Shown: one piece after another, positions 24,909 to 37,838 of the stretch
Layout: every line of letters begins with the position of its first letter
Position numbering within the stretch: position 1 is the first letter of the stretch
Assembly: GCA_037893245.1 (NCBI GenBank)
Contig: JBAIAA010000117.1
Coordinates: 558,001-622,000, forward strand
Length of the DNA stretch: 64,000 nucleotides
From: Crossaster papposus
Taxonomy: Eukaryota; Echinodermata; Asteroidea; Velatida; Solasteridae
Direction: 5' to 3'
Program-made: the position numbers and the translations under genes
The notes under the pieces: generated by a model
What the model was told of the DNA's origin: nothing
Database searches by the model: none
Seen by the model: the letters and a program-made list of their open reading frames with translations, nothing else

Positions 24909-26632
24909 TGCTCAATGAGCCTAACAAACACTTTTCGGGTTTTGTTCACCATCAGCTATAGGCCTCAATGAGCCTAACAAACACTTTTCGGGTTTTTTCA
25001 CCGTCAGAACACAAAATTGACTTCCAACACTCCCAAATGGTCTATAGGCCTCAATGAGCCTAACAAACACTTTTCGGGTTTTTTTCACCGTCAGAACACA
25101 AAATAGACTTCCAACGCTCCCTAATGGTCTATAGCGCTCATTTAGCCTAACAAACAATTTTCGGGTTTTTTCACCATCAGCTATAGGCCTCAATGAGCCT
25201 AACAAACACTTTTCGGGTTTTTTCACCGTCAGAACACAAAATAGAATTCCAACGCTCCCAAATGGTCTATAAGCGCTCATTTAGCCTAACAAACACTTTT
25301 CGGTTTTTCTCACCGTCAGAACACCAAATGGACTTTCAACACTCCCAAATGGTCTATAGCGCTCAATAAGCCTAACAAACACTTTTCGGTTTTTTTCACA
25401 GTCAGAACACAAATTAGACTTCCAACGCTCCCAAATGGTCTATAGAGCTCATTTAGCCTAACAACAACTTTTCGGGTTTTGTTCACCATCAGATCACGAA
25501 ATGGACTTCCAACGCTCCCAAATGGTCTATAGCGCTCAATGAGCCTAACAAACACTTTTCGGGTTTTTTCACCGTCAGAACACAAATTAGACTTCCAACG
25601 CTCCCAAATGGTCTATAGCGCTCATTTAGCCTAACAAACACTTTTCGGGTTTTTTTCACCGTCAGAACACCAATTGGACTTCCAACACTCCCAAACGGTC
25701 TATAGGCCTCAATGAGCCTAACAAACACTTTTCGGTTTTTTTCACCGTCAGAACACAAAATAGACTTCCAACGCTCCCAAATGGTCTATAGAGCTCATTT
25801 AGCCTAACAAATCCTTTTCGGTTTTTTTCACCATCAGAACACGAAATAGACTTCCAATACTCCCAAATGGTCTATAGAGCTCATTGAGCCTAACAAACAC
25901 TTTTCGGGTTTTTTCACCATCAGAACACGAAATGGACTTCCAATACTCCCAAATGGTCGATAGCGCAAAATAAGCGTAACAAACACTTTTCGGTTTTTCT
26001 CACCGTCAAAACACCAAATGGACTTTCAACACTCCCAAATAGTCTATAGCGATCAATAAGCCTAACAAACACTTTTCGGGTTTTGTTCACCGTCAGAACA
26101 CAAAATTGACTTCCACCACTCCCAAACGGTCTATAGGCCTCAATGAGCCTAACAAACACTTTTCGGTTTTTTTCACCGTCAGAACACAAAATAGACTTCC
26201 AACGCTCCTAAATGGTCTATAGAGCTCATTTAGCCTAACAAATCCTTTTCGGTTTTTTTCACCATCAGAACACGAAATGGACTTCCAATACTCCCAAATG
26301 GTCTATAGAGCTCATTGAGCCTAACAACCACTTTTCGGGTTTTTTCACCATCAGAACACAAAATGGACTTCCAATACTCCCAAATGGTCGATAGCGCTCA
26401 ATAAGCGTAACAAACACTTTTCGGTTTTTCTCACCGTCAAAACACCAAATGGACTTTCAACACTCCCAAATAGTCTATAGCGATCTATAAGCCTAAAAAA
26501 CACTTTTCGGGTTTTGTTCACCGTCAGAACACAAAATTGACTTCCAACACTCCCAAATGGTCTATAGGCCTCAATGAGCCTAACAAACACTTTTCGGGTT
26601 TTTTTCACCGTCAGAACACAAAATAGACTTCC
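24909..26632. repeat. GATCAC module, occurrence in copy 3
   Basis: It matches 20,099-21,822 at a constant offset of 4,810 and includes GATCAC at 25492 and GCGCAAAATAAGCG at 25964. The match ends near 26,632, where AACGCTCC is replaced by AATACTCC within a monomer. This is the signature of a junction inside homologous sequence. After the junction a second GCGCAAAATAAGCG segment follows. Confidence 0.85.
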
Positions 26633-28207
26633 AATACTCCCAAATGGTCTATAGAGCTCATTGAGCCTAACAAACACTTTTCGGGTTTTTTCACCATCAG
26701 AACACGAAATGGACTTCCAATACTCCCAAATGGTCGATAGCGCAAAATAAGCGTAACAAACACTTTTCGGTTTTTCTCACCGTCAAAACACCAAATGGAC
26801 TTTCAACACTCCCAAATAGTCTATAGCGATCAATAAGCCTAACAAACACTTTTCGGGTTTTGTTCACCGTCAGAACACAAAATTGACTTCCACCACTCCC
26901 AAACGGTCTATAGGCCTCAATGAGCCTAACAAACACTTTTCGGTTTTTTTCACCGTCAGAACACAAAATAGACTTCCAACGCTCCTAAATGGTCTATAGA
27001 GCTCATTTAGCCTAACAAACACTTTTCGGGTTTTTTTCACCGTCAGAACACCAATTGGACTTCCAACACTCCCAAACGGTCTATAGGCCTCAATGAGCCT
27101 AACAAACACTTTTCGGTTTTTTTCACCGTCAGAACACAAAATAGACTTCCAACGCTCCCAAATGGTCTATAGAGCTCATTTAGCCTAACAAATCCTTTTC
27201 GGTTTTTTTCACCATCAGAACACGAAATAGACTTCCAATACTCCCAAATGGTCTATAGAGCTCATTGAGCCTAACAAACACTTTTCGGGTTTTTTCACCA
27301 TCAGAACACGAAATGGACTTCCAATACTCCCAAATGGTCGATAGCGCAAAATAAGCGTAACAAACACTTTTCGGTTTTTCTCACCGTCAAAACACCAAAT
27401 GGACTTTCAACACTCCCAAATAGTCTATAGCGATCAATAAGCCTAACAAACACTTTTCGGGTTTTGTTCACCGTCAGAACACAAAATTGACTTCCACCAC
27501 TCCCAAACGGTCTATAGGCCTCAATGAGCCTAACAAACACTTTTCGGTTTTTTTCACCGTCAGAACACAAAATAGACTTCCAACGCTCCTAAATGGTCTA
27601 TAGAGCTCATTTAGCCTAACAAATCCTTTTCGGTTTTTTTCACCATCAGAACACGAAATGGACTTCCAATACTCCCAAATGGTCTATAGAGCTCATTGAG
27701 CCTAACAAACACTTTTCGGGTTTTTTCACCATCAGAACACGAAATGGACTTCCAATACTCCCAAATGGTCGATAGCGCTCAATAAGCGTAACAAACACTT
27801 TTCGGTTTTTCTCACCGTCAAAACACCAAATGGACTTTCAACACTCCCAAATAGTCTATAGCGATCTATAAGCCTAAAAAACACTTTTCGGGTTTTGTTC
27901 ACCGTCAGAACACAAAATTGACTTCCAACACTCCCAAATGGTCTATAGGCCTCAATGAGCCTAACAAACACTTTTCGGTTTTTTTCACCGTCAGAACACA
28001 AAATAGACTTCCAACGCTCCCAAATGGTCTATAGAGCTCATTTAGCCTAACAAACACTTTTCGGTTTTTGTTCACCATCAGAACACGAAATGGACTTCCA
28101 ACACTCCCAAATGGTCTATAGCGCTCAATGAGTCTAACAAACACTTTTCGGGTTTTTTCACCATCAGAACACGAAATGGACTTCCAATACTCCCAAATGG
28201 TCGATAG
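26633..28207. repeat. Reiterated GCGCAAAATAAGCG segments, end of super-unit copy 3
   Basis: Two further copies of the GGTCGATAGCGCAAAATAAGCG, AAATAGTCTATAGCGATC and TTCCACCACTCC series lie at 26741 and 27345, after the one at 25964. The 777- and 604-bp spacings show that the intervening stretch was trimmed differently each time. From about 27.6 kb the order matches 21.45-22.02 kb (offset 6,190), including GATCTATAAGCCTAAAAAACAC near 27,865. Confidence 0.8.
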
Positions 28208-31200
28208 CGCTCAATAAGCATAACAAACACTTTTCGGTTTTTCTCACCGTCAGAACACCAAATGGACATCCAACGCTCCCAAATGTTCTATAGTGCTCAA
28301 TGAGCCTAACAAACACTTTTCGGGTTTTGTTCACCATCAGCTATAGGCCTCAATGAGCCTAACACACACTTTTCGGGTTTTTTCACCGTCAGAACACAAA
28401 ATTGACTTCCAACACTCCCAAATGGTCTATAGGCCTCAATGAGCCTAACAAACACTTTTCGGTTTTTTTTCACCGTCAGAACACAAAATAGAATTCCAAC
28501 GCTCCCAAATGGTCTATAAGCGCTCATTTAGCCTAACAAACACTTTTCGGTTTTTCTCACCGTCAAAACACAAAATGGACTTTCAACACTCCCAAATGGT
28601 CTATGGCGCTCAATAAGCCTAACAAACACTTTTCGGGTTTTTTCACAGTCAGAACACAAATTAGACTTCCAACGCTCCCAAATGGTCTATAGAGCTCATT
28701 TAGCCTAACAAAAACTGTTCGGGTTTTGTTCACCATCAGAACACGAAATGGACTTCCAACGCTCCCAAATGGTCTATAGCGCTCAATGAGCCTAACAAAC
28801 ACTTCTCGGGTTTTGTTCACCATCAGAACACGAAATGGACTTCCAACGCTCCCAAATGGTCTATAGCGCTCAATGAGCCTAACAAACACTTTTCGGGTTT
28901 TTTCACCGTCAGAACACAAATTAGACTTCCAACGCTCCCAAATGGTCTATAGCGCTCATTTAGCCTAACAAACACTTTTCGGGGTTTTTTCACCGTCAGA
29001 ACACCAAATGGACTTCCAACACTCCCAAACGGTCTATAGGCCTCAACGAGCCTAACAAACACTTTTCGGTTTTTTTCACCGTCAGAACACAAAATAGTCT
29101 TCCAACGCTCCCAAATGGTCTATAGAGCTCATTTAGCCTAACAAATCCTTTTCGGTTTTTTTCACCATCAGAACACGAAATGGACTTCCACTACTCCCAA
29201 ATGGTCTATAGAGCTCATTGAGCCTAACAAACACTTTTCGGGTTTTTTCACCATCAGAACACGAAATGGACTTCCAATACTTCCAAATGGTCGATAGCGC
29301 TCAATAAGCGTAACAAACACTTTTCGGTTTTTCTCACCGTCAAAACACCAAATGGACTTTCAACACTCCCAAATGGTCTATAGCGCTCAATAAGCCTAAC
29401 AAACACTTTTCGGGTTTTTTCACAGTCAGAACACAAATTAGTCTTCCAACGCTCCCAAATGGTCTATAGAGCTCATTTAGCCTAACAAAAACTTTTCGGG
29501 TTTTGTTCACCATCAGAACACGAAATGGACTTCCAACGCTCCCAAATGGTCTATAGCGCTCAATGAGCCTAACAAACACTTTTCGGTTGTTCTCACCGTC
29601 AGAACACCAAATGGACATCCAACGCTCCAAAATGTTCTATAGTGCTCAATGAGCCTAACAAACACTTTTCGGTTTTTTTCACCGTCAGAACACAAAATAG
29701 ACTTCCAACTCTCCCAAATGGTCTATAGAGCTCATTTAGCCTAACAAACACTTCTCGGGTTTTGTTCACCATCAGAACACGAAATGGACTTCCAACGCTC
29801 CCAAATGGTCTATAGCGCTCAATGAGCCTAACAAACACTTTTCGGGTTTTTTCACCGTCAGAACACAAATTAGACTTCCAACGCTCCCAAATGGTCTATA
29901 GCGCTCATTTAGCCTAACATACACTTTTCGGGGTTTTTTCACCGTCAGAACACCAAATGGACTTCCAACACTCCCAAACGGTCTATAGACCTCAATGAGC
30001 CTAACAAACACTTTTCGGTTTTTTTCACCGTCAGAACACAAAATATACTTCCAACGCGCCCAAATGGTCTATAGAGCTCATTTAGCCTAACAAATCCTTT
30101 TCGGTTTTTTTCACCATCAGAACACGAAATGGACTTCCAATACTCCCAAATGGTCTATAGAGCTCATTGAGCCTAACAAACACTTTTCGGGTTTTTTCAC
30201 CATCAGAACACGAAATGGACTTCCAATACTCCCAAATGGTCGATAGCGCTCAATAAGCGTAACAAACACTTTTCGGTTTTTCTCAACGTCAAAACACCAA
30301 ATGGACTTTCAACACTCCCAAATGGTCTATAGCGATCAATAAGCCTAACAAACACTTTTCGGTTTTTTTCACGGTCAAAACACGAAATGGACTTCCAATA
30401 CTCCCACATGGTCTATAGACCTCAATGAGCCTAACAAACACTTTTCGGGTTTTCTTCACCGTCGCACACAAAATAGACTTCCAACGCTCCCAAATAGTCT
30501 ATAGCGCTCATTTAGCCTAACAAACACTTTTCGGGTTTTTTCACCATCAGCTATAGGCCTCAATGAGCCTAACAAACACTTTTCGGTTTTTTTCACCGCT
30601 AGAACACCAAATGGACATCCAACGCTCCCAAATGTTGTATAGTGCTCAATGAGCCTAACAAACACTTTTCGGTTTTTTTCACCGTCAGAACACAAAATAG
30701 ACTTCCAACGCTCCCAAATGGTCTATAGAGCTCATTTAGCCTAACAAACACTTTTCGGTTTTTTTCACCGCCAGAACACCAAATGGACATCCAACGCTCC
30801 CAAATGGTCTATAGCGCTCAATGAGCCTAACAAACACTTTTCGGTTTTTTTCACCATCAGCTATAACCCTCAATGAGCCTAACAAACACTTTTCGGGTTT
30901 TTTCACCGTCAGAACACAAAATAGACTTCCAACGCTCCCAAATGGTCTATAGAGCTCATTTAGCCTAACAAACACTTTTCGGGTTTTGTTCACCATCAGA
31001 ACACGAAATGGACTTCCAACGCTCCCAAATGGTCTATAGCGCTCAATGAGCCTAACAAACACTTTTCGGTTTTTTTCACCATCAGCTATAGGCCTCAATG
31101 AGCCTAACAAACACTTTTCGGGTTTTTTCACCGTCAGAACACAAAATAGACTTCCAACGCTCCTAAATGGTCTATAGAGCTCATTTAGCCTAACAAACAC

Positions 31201-34200
31201 TTTTCGGGTTTTGTTCACCATCAGAACACGAAATGGACTTCCAACGCTCCCAAATGGTAGCGCTCAATGAGCCTAACTAACACTTTTCGGTTTTTCTCAC
31301 CGTCAAAACACGAAATGGACTTTCAACACTCCCAAATGGTCTATAGCGCTCATTTAGCCTAACAAACACTTTTCGGGTTTTTTCACCGCCAGAACACCAA
31401 ATGGACATCCAACGCTCCCAAATGGTGTATAGTGCTCAATGAGCCTAACAAACACTTTTCGGGTTTTTTCACCGTCAGAACACAAATTAGACTTCCAACG
31501 CTCCCAAATGGTCTATAGAGCTCATTTAGCCTAACAAACACTTTTCCGGTTTTGTTCACCATCAGAACACGAAATGGACTTCCAACGCTCCCAAATGGTC
31601 TATAGCGCTCAATGAGCCTAACAAACACTTTTCGGTTTTTTTCACAATCAGCTATAGGCCTCAATGAGCCTAACAAACACTTTTCGGGTTTTTTTCACCG
31701 TCAGAACACAAAATAGACTTCCAACGCTCCTAAATGGTCTATAGAGCTCATTTAGCCTAACAAACACTTTTCGGGTTTTGTTCACCATCAGAACACGAAA
31801 TGGACTTCCAACGCTCCCAAATGGTAGCGCTCAATGAGCCTAACTAACACTTTTCGGTTTTTCTCACCGTCAAAACACGAAATGGACTTTCAACACTCCC
31901 AAATGGTCTATAGCGCTCAATAAGCCTAACAAACACTTCTCGGGTTTTTTCACCGTCAGAACACAAATTAGACTTCCAACGCTCCCAAATGGTCTATAGC
32001 GCTCATTTAGCCTAACAAACACTTTTCGGTTTTTTTTTCACCGTCAGAACACCAAATGGACTTCCAACACTCCCAAACGGTCTATAGGCCTCAATGAGCC
32101 TAACAAACACTTTTCAAGTTTTTTCACCGTCAGAACACAAAATAGACTTCCAACGCTCCCAAATGGTCTATAGAGCTCATTTAGCCTAACAAACCCTTTT
32201 CGGTTTTTTTCACCATCAGAACACGAAATGGACTTCCAATACTCCCAAATGGTCTATAGAGCTCATTGAGCCTAACAAACACTTTTCGGGTTTTGTTCAC
32301 CATCAGCTATAGGCCTCAATGAGCCTAGCAAACACTTTTCGGGTTTTTTCACCGTCAGAACACAAAATTGACTTCCAACACTCCCAAATGGTCTATAGGC
32401 CTCAATGAGCCTAACAAACACTTTTCGGGTTTTGTTCACCGTCAGAACACAAAATAGACTTCCAACGCTCCCAAATGGTCTATAGCGCTCATTTAGCCTA
32501 ACAAACAATTTTCGGGTTTTTTCACCATCAGCTATAGGCCTCAATGAGCATAACAAACACTTTTCGGGTTTTTTCACCGTCAGAACACAAAATAGAATTC
32601 CAACGCTCCCAAATGGTCTATAAGCGCTCATTTAGCCTAACAAACACTTTTCGGTTTTTCTCACCGTCAGAACACCAAATGGACTTTCAACACTCCCAAA
32701 TGGTCTATAGCGCTCAATAAGCCTAACAAACACTTTTCGGTTTTTTTCACAGTCAGAACACAAATTAGACTTCCAACGCTCCCAAATGGTCTATAGAGCT
32801 CATTTAGCCTAACAACAACTTTTCGGGTTTTGTTCACCATCAGATCACGAAATGGACTTCCAACGCTCCCAAATGGTCTATAGCGCTCAATGAGCCTAAC
32901 AAACACTTTTCGGGTTTTTTCACCGTCAGAACACAAATTAGACTTCCAACGCTCCCAAATGGTCTATAGCGCTCATTTAGCCTAACAAACACTTTTCGGG
33001 TTTTTTTCACCGTCAGAACACCAATTGGACTTCCAACACTCCCAAACGGTTTATAGGCCTCAATGAGCCTAACAAACACTTTTCGGTTTTTTTCACCGTC
33101 AGAACACAAAATAGACTTCCAACGCTCCCAAATGGTCTATAGAGCTCATTTAGCCTAACAAATCCTTTTCGGTTTTTTTCACCATCAGAACACGAAATAG
33201 ACTTCCAATACTCCCAAATGGTCTATAGAGCTCATTGAGCCTAACAAACACTTTTCGGGTTTTTTCACCATCAGAACACGAAATTGACTTCCAATACTCC
33301 CAAATGGTCGATAGCGCTCAATAAGCGTAACAAACACTTTTCGGTTTTTCTCACCGTCAAAACACCAAATGGACTTTCAACACTCCCAAATAGTCTATAG
33401 CGATCAATAAGCCTAACAAACACTTTTCGGGTTTTGTTCACCGTCAGAACACAAAATTGACTTCCAACACTCCCAAACGGTCTATAGGCCTCAATGAGCC
33501 TAACAAACACTTTTCGGTTTTTTTCACCGTCAGAACACAAAATAGACTTCCAACGCTCCTAAATGGTCTATAGAGCTCATTTAGCCTAACAAATCCTTTT
33601 CGGTTTTTTTCACCATCAGAACACGAAATGGACTTCCAATACTCCCAAATGGTCTATAGAGCTCATTGAGCATAACAAACACTTTTCGGTTTTTTTCACC
33701 ATCAGAACACGAAATGGACTTCCAATACTCCCAAATGGTCGATAGCGCTCAATAAGCGTAACAAACACTTTTCGGGTTTTTTCACGGTCAAAACACGAAA
33801 TGGACTTCCAATACTCCCACATGGTCTATAGACCTCAATGAGCCTAACAAACACTTTTCGGGTTTTCTTCACCGTCGAACACAAAATAGACTTCCAACGC
33901 TCCCAAATAGTCTATAGCGCTCATTTAGCCTAACAAACACTTTTCGGGTTTTTTCACCATCAGCTATAGGCCTCAATGAGCCTAACAAACACTTTTCGGT
34001 TTTTTTCACCGCTAGAACACCAAATGGACATCCAACGCTCCCAAATGTTGTATAGTGCTCAATGAGCCTAACAAACACTTTTCGGGTTTTTTCACCGTCA
34101 GAACACAAAATAGACTTCCAACGCTCCCAAATGGTCTATAGAGCTCATTTAGCCTAACAAACACTTTTCGGTTTTTTTCACAGCCAGAACACCAAATGGA

Positions 34201-34253
34201 CATCCAACGCTCCCAAATGGTCTATAGCGCTCAATGAGCCTAACAAACACTTT

Positions 34254-34268
34254 TCGTTTTTTAAACCA
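34254..34268 (+). repeat. Aberrant T-run/CACC box in a 52-bp monomer
   Basis: The usual CGG, T-run, CACC segment is replaced by CGTTTTTTAAACC, with loss of a G and replacement of TC by AA. I saw no other copy of this exact form. The corresponding monomer in super-unit copy 1 (near 10,070) has the normal box but a different point change (ATCACCTATA). This is a local lesion private to this copy. Confidence 0.85.
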
Positions 34269-35102
34269 TCAGCTATAACCCTCAATGAGCCTAACAAACA
34301 CTTTTCGGGTTTTTTCACCGTCAGAACACAAAATAGACTTCCAACGCTCCCAAATGGTCTATAGAGCTCATTTAGCCTAACAAACACTTTTCGGGTTTTG
34401 TTCACCATCAGAACACGAAATGGACTTCCAACGCTCCCAAATGGTCTATAGCGCTCAATGAGCCTAACAAACACTTTTCGGTTTTTGTCACCATCAGCTA
34501 TAGGCCTCAATGAGCCTAACAAACACTTTTCGGGTTTTTTCACCGTCAGAACACAAAATAGACTTCCAACGCTCCTAAATGGTCTATAGAGCTCATTTAG
34601 CCTAACAAACACTTTTCGGGTTTTGTTCACCATCAGAACACGAAATGGACTTCCAACGCTCCCAAATGGTAGCGCTCAATGAGCCTAACTAACACTTTTC
34701 GGTTTTTCTCACCGTCAAAACACGAAATGGACTTTCAACACTCCCAAATGGTCTATAGCGCTCAATAAGCCTAACAAACACTTTTCGGTTTTTTTCACCG
34801 TCAGAACACAAATTAGACTTCCAACGCTCCCAAATGGTCTATAGCGCTTATTTAGCCTAACAAACACTTTTCGGGTTTTTTTACCGTCAGAACACCAAAT
34901 GGACTTCCAACACTCCCAAACGGTCTATAGGCCTCAATGAGCCTAACAAACACTTTTCAAGTTTTTTCACCGTCAGAACACAAAATAGACTTCCAACGCT
35001 CCCAAATGGTCTATAGAGCTCATTTAGCCTAACAAACCCTTTTCGGTTTTTTTCACCATCAGAACACGAAATGGACTTCCAATACTCCCAAATGGTCTAT
35101 AG

Positions 35103-36470
35103 AGCTCATTGAGCCTAACAAACACTTTTCGGTTTTTCTCACCGTCAGAACACCAAATGGACATCCAACGCTCCCAACTGTTCTATAGTGCTCAATGAGC
35201 CTAACAAACACTTTTCGGGTTTTGTTCACCATCAGCTATAGGCCTCAATGAGCCTAACAAACACTTTTCGGTTTTTTTCACCGTCAGAACACAAAATTGA
35301 CTTCCAACACTCCCAAATGGTCTATAGGCCTCAATGAGCCTAACAAACACTTTTCGGTTTTTTTTCACCGTCAGAACACAAAATAGACTTCCAACGCTCC
35401 CAAATGGTCTATAGCGCTCATTTAGCCTAACAAACAATTTTCGGGTTTTTTCACCGTCAGAACACAAAATTGACTTCCAACACTCCCAAATGGTCTATAG
35501 GCCTCAATGAGCCTAACAAACACTTTTCGGTTTTTTTTCACCGTCAGAACACAAATTAGACTTCCAACGCTCCCAAATGGTCTATAGCGCTCATTTAGCC
35601 TAACAAACACTTTTCGGTTTTTTTTTCACCGTCAGAACACCAAATGGACTTCCAACACTCCCAAACGGTCTATAGGCCTCAATGAGCCTAACAAACACTT
35701 TTCAAGTTTTTTCACCGTCAGAACACAAAATAGACTTCCAACGCTCCCAAATGGTCTATAGAGCTCATTTAGCCTAACAAACCCTTTTCGGTTTTTTTCA
35801 CCATCAGAACACGAAATGGACTTCCAATACTCCCAAATGGTCTATAGAGCTCATTGAGCCTAACAAACACTTTTCGGTTTTTCTCACCGTCAGAACACCA
35901 AATGGACATCCAACGCTCCCAACTGTTCTATAGTGCTCAATGAGCCTAACAAACACTTTTCGGGTTTTGTTCACCATCAGCTATAGGCCTCAATGAGCCT
36001 AACAAACACTTTTCGGGTTTTTTCACCGTCAGAACACAAAATTGACTTCCAACACTCCCAAATGGTCTATAGGCCTCAATGAGCCTAACAAACACTTTTC
36101 GGGTTTTTTTCACCGTCAGAACACAAAATAGACTTCCAACGCTCCCAAATGGTCTATAGCGCTCATTTAGCCTAACAAACAATTTTCGGGTTTTTTCACC
36201 ATCAGCTATAGGCCTCAATGAGCCTAACAAACACTTTTCGGGTTTTTTCACCGTCAGAACACAAAATAGAATTCCAACGCTCCCAAATGGTCTATAAGCG
36301 CTCATTTAGCCTAACAAACACTTTTCGGTTTTTCTCACCGTCAGAACACCAAATGGACTTTCAACACTCCCAAATGGTCTATAGCGCTCAATAAGCCTAA
36401 CAAACACTTTTCGGTTTTTTTCACAGTCAGAACACAAATTAGACTTCCAACGCTCCCAAATGGTCTATAG
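35103..36470. repeat. 17-mer HOR, 1,368 bp, copy 1
   Basis: Seventeen monomers: fourteen of about 86 bp and three 52-bp, plus eight run-length or insertion bases, which total exactly 1,368. It starts with AGCTCATTGAGCC and an AACTGTTCTATAG end. It contains two CAATTTTCGG monomers, one full and one 52-bp, and a TAGAATTCC...CTATAAG monomer. It corresponds to about 10.94-12.31 kb of super-unit copy 1, where it is present once. Confidence 0.92.
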
Positions 36471-37838
36471 AGCTCATTGAGCCTAACAAACACTTTTCGG
36501 TTTTTCTCACCGTCAGAACACCAAATGGACATCCAACGCTCCCAACTGTTCTATAGTGCTCAATGAGCCTAACAAACACTTTTCGGGTTTTGTTCACCAT
36601 CAGCTATAGGCCTCAATGAGCCTAACAAACACTTTTCGGTTTTTTTCACCGTCAGAACACAAAATTGACTTCCAACACTCCCAAATGGTCTATAGGCCTC
36701 AATGAGCCTAACAAACACTTTTCGGTTTTTTTTCACCGTCAGAACACAAAATAGACTTCCAACGCTCCCAAATGGTCTATAGCGCTCATTTAGCCTAACA
36801 AACAATTTTCGGGTTTTTTCACCGTCAGAACACAAAATTGACTTCCAACACTCCCAAATGGTCTATAGGCCTCAATGAGCCTAACAAACACTTTTCGGGT
36901 TTTTTTCACCGTCAGAACACAAATTAGACTTCCAACGCTCCCAAATGGTCTATAGCGCTCATTTAGCCTAACAAACACTTTTCGGTTTTTTTTTCACCGT
37001 CAGAACACCAAATGGACTTCCAACACTCCCAAACGGTCTATAGGCCTCAATGAGCCTAACAAACACTTTTCAAGTTTTTTCACCGTCAGAACACAAAATA
37101 GACTTCCAACGCTCCCAAATGGTCTATAGAGCTCATTTAGCCTAACAAACCCTTTTCGGTTTTTTTCACCATCAGAACACGAAATGGACTTCCAATACTC
37201 CCAAATGGTCTATAGAGCTCATTGAGCCTAACAAACACTTTTCGGTTTTTCTCACCGTCAGAACACCAAATGGACATCCAACGCTCCCAACTGTTCTATA
37301 GTGCTCAATGAGCCTAACAAACACTTTTCGGGTTTTGTTCACCATCAGCTATAGGCCTCAATGAGCCTAACAAACACTTTTCGGGTTTTTTCACCGTCAG
37401 AACACAAAATTGACTTCCAACACTCCCAAATGGTCTATAGGCCTCAATGAGCCTAACAAACACTTTTCGGGTTTTTTTCACCGTCAGAACACAAAATAGA
37501 CTTCCAACGCTCCCAAATGGTCTATAGCGCTCATTTAGCCTAACAAACAATTTTCGGGTTTTTTCACCATCAGCTATAGGCCTCAATGAGCCTAACAAAC
37601 ACTTTTCGGTTTTTTTCACCGTCAGAACACAAAATAGAATTCCAACGCTCCCAAATGGTCTATAAGCGCTCATTTAGCCTAACAAACACTTTTCGGTTTT
37701 TCTCACCGTCAGAACACCAAATGGACTTTCAACACTCCCAAATGGTCTATAGCGCTCAATAAGCCTAACAAACACTTTTCGGTTTTTTTCACAATCAGAA
37801 CACAAATTAGACTTCCAACGCTCCCAAATGGTCTATAG
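36471..37838. repeat. 17-mer HOR, 1,368 bp, copy 2
   Basis: An exact-length tandem repeat of the preceding unit. The join is at AGCTCATT followed by GAGCC, where the parent sequence would have AGCTCATTTAGCC. After it, at 37,839, the parent order resumes with the ACAACAACTT/GATCAC monomer. Differences from copy 1 are few and include CACAATCAG in place of CACAGTCAG near 37,792. Confidence 0.92.

Larger units (their letters stand above)
22018..28207. repeat. Super-unit copy 3 (about 6.2 kb), heavily rearranged
   Basis: It starts with the shared GTTCTATAG, 52-bp and CCTAACACACAC series, then jumps within two monomers to the CACCAATTGG/ACAAATCC series. It contains a partial 20-mer HOR (22,847-23,937, M8-M20), a second M12-M20 block (24,164-24,908), a copy of the GATCAC module (24,909-26,632) and three GCGCAAAATAAGCG monomers at 25964, 26741 and 27345 (spacing 777 and 604). 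The final part, about 27.5-28.2 kb, matches 21.4-22.0 kb at offset 6,190. It is the most scrambled of the four super-units. Confidence 0.8.
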
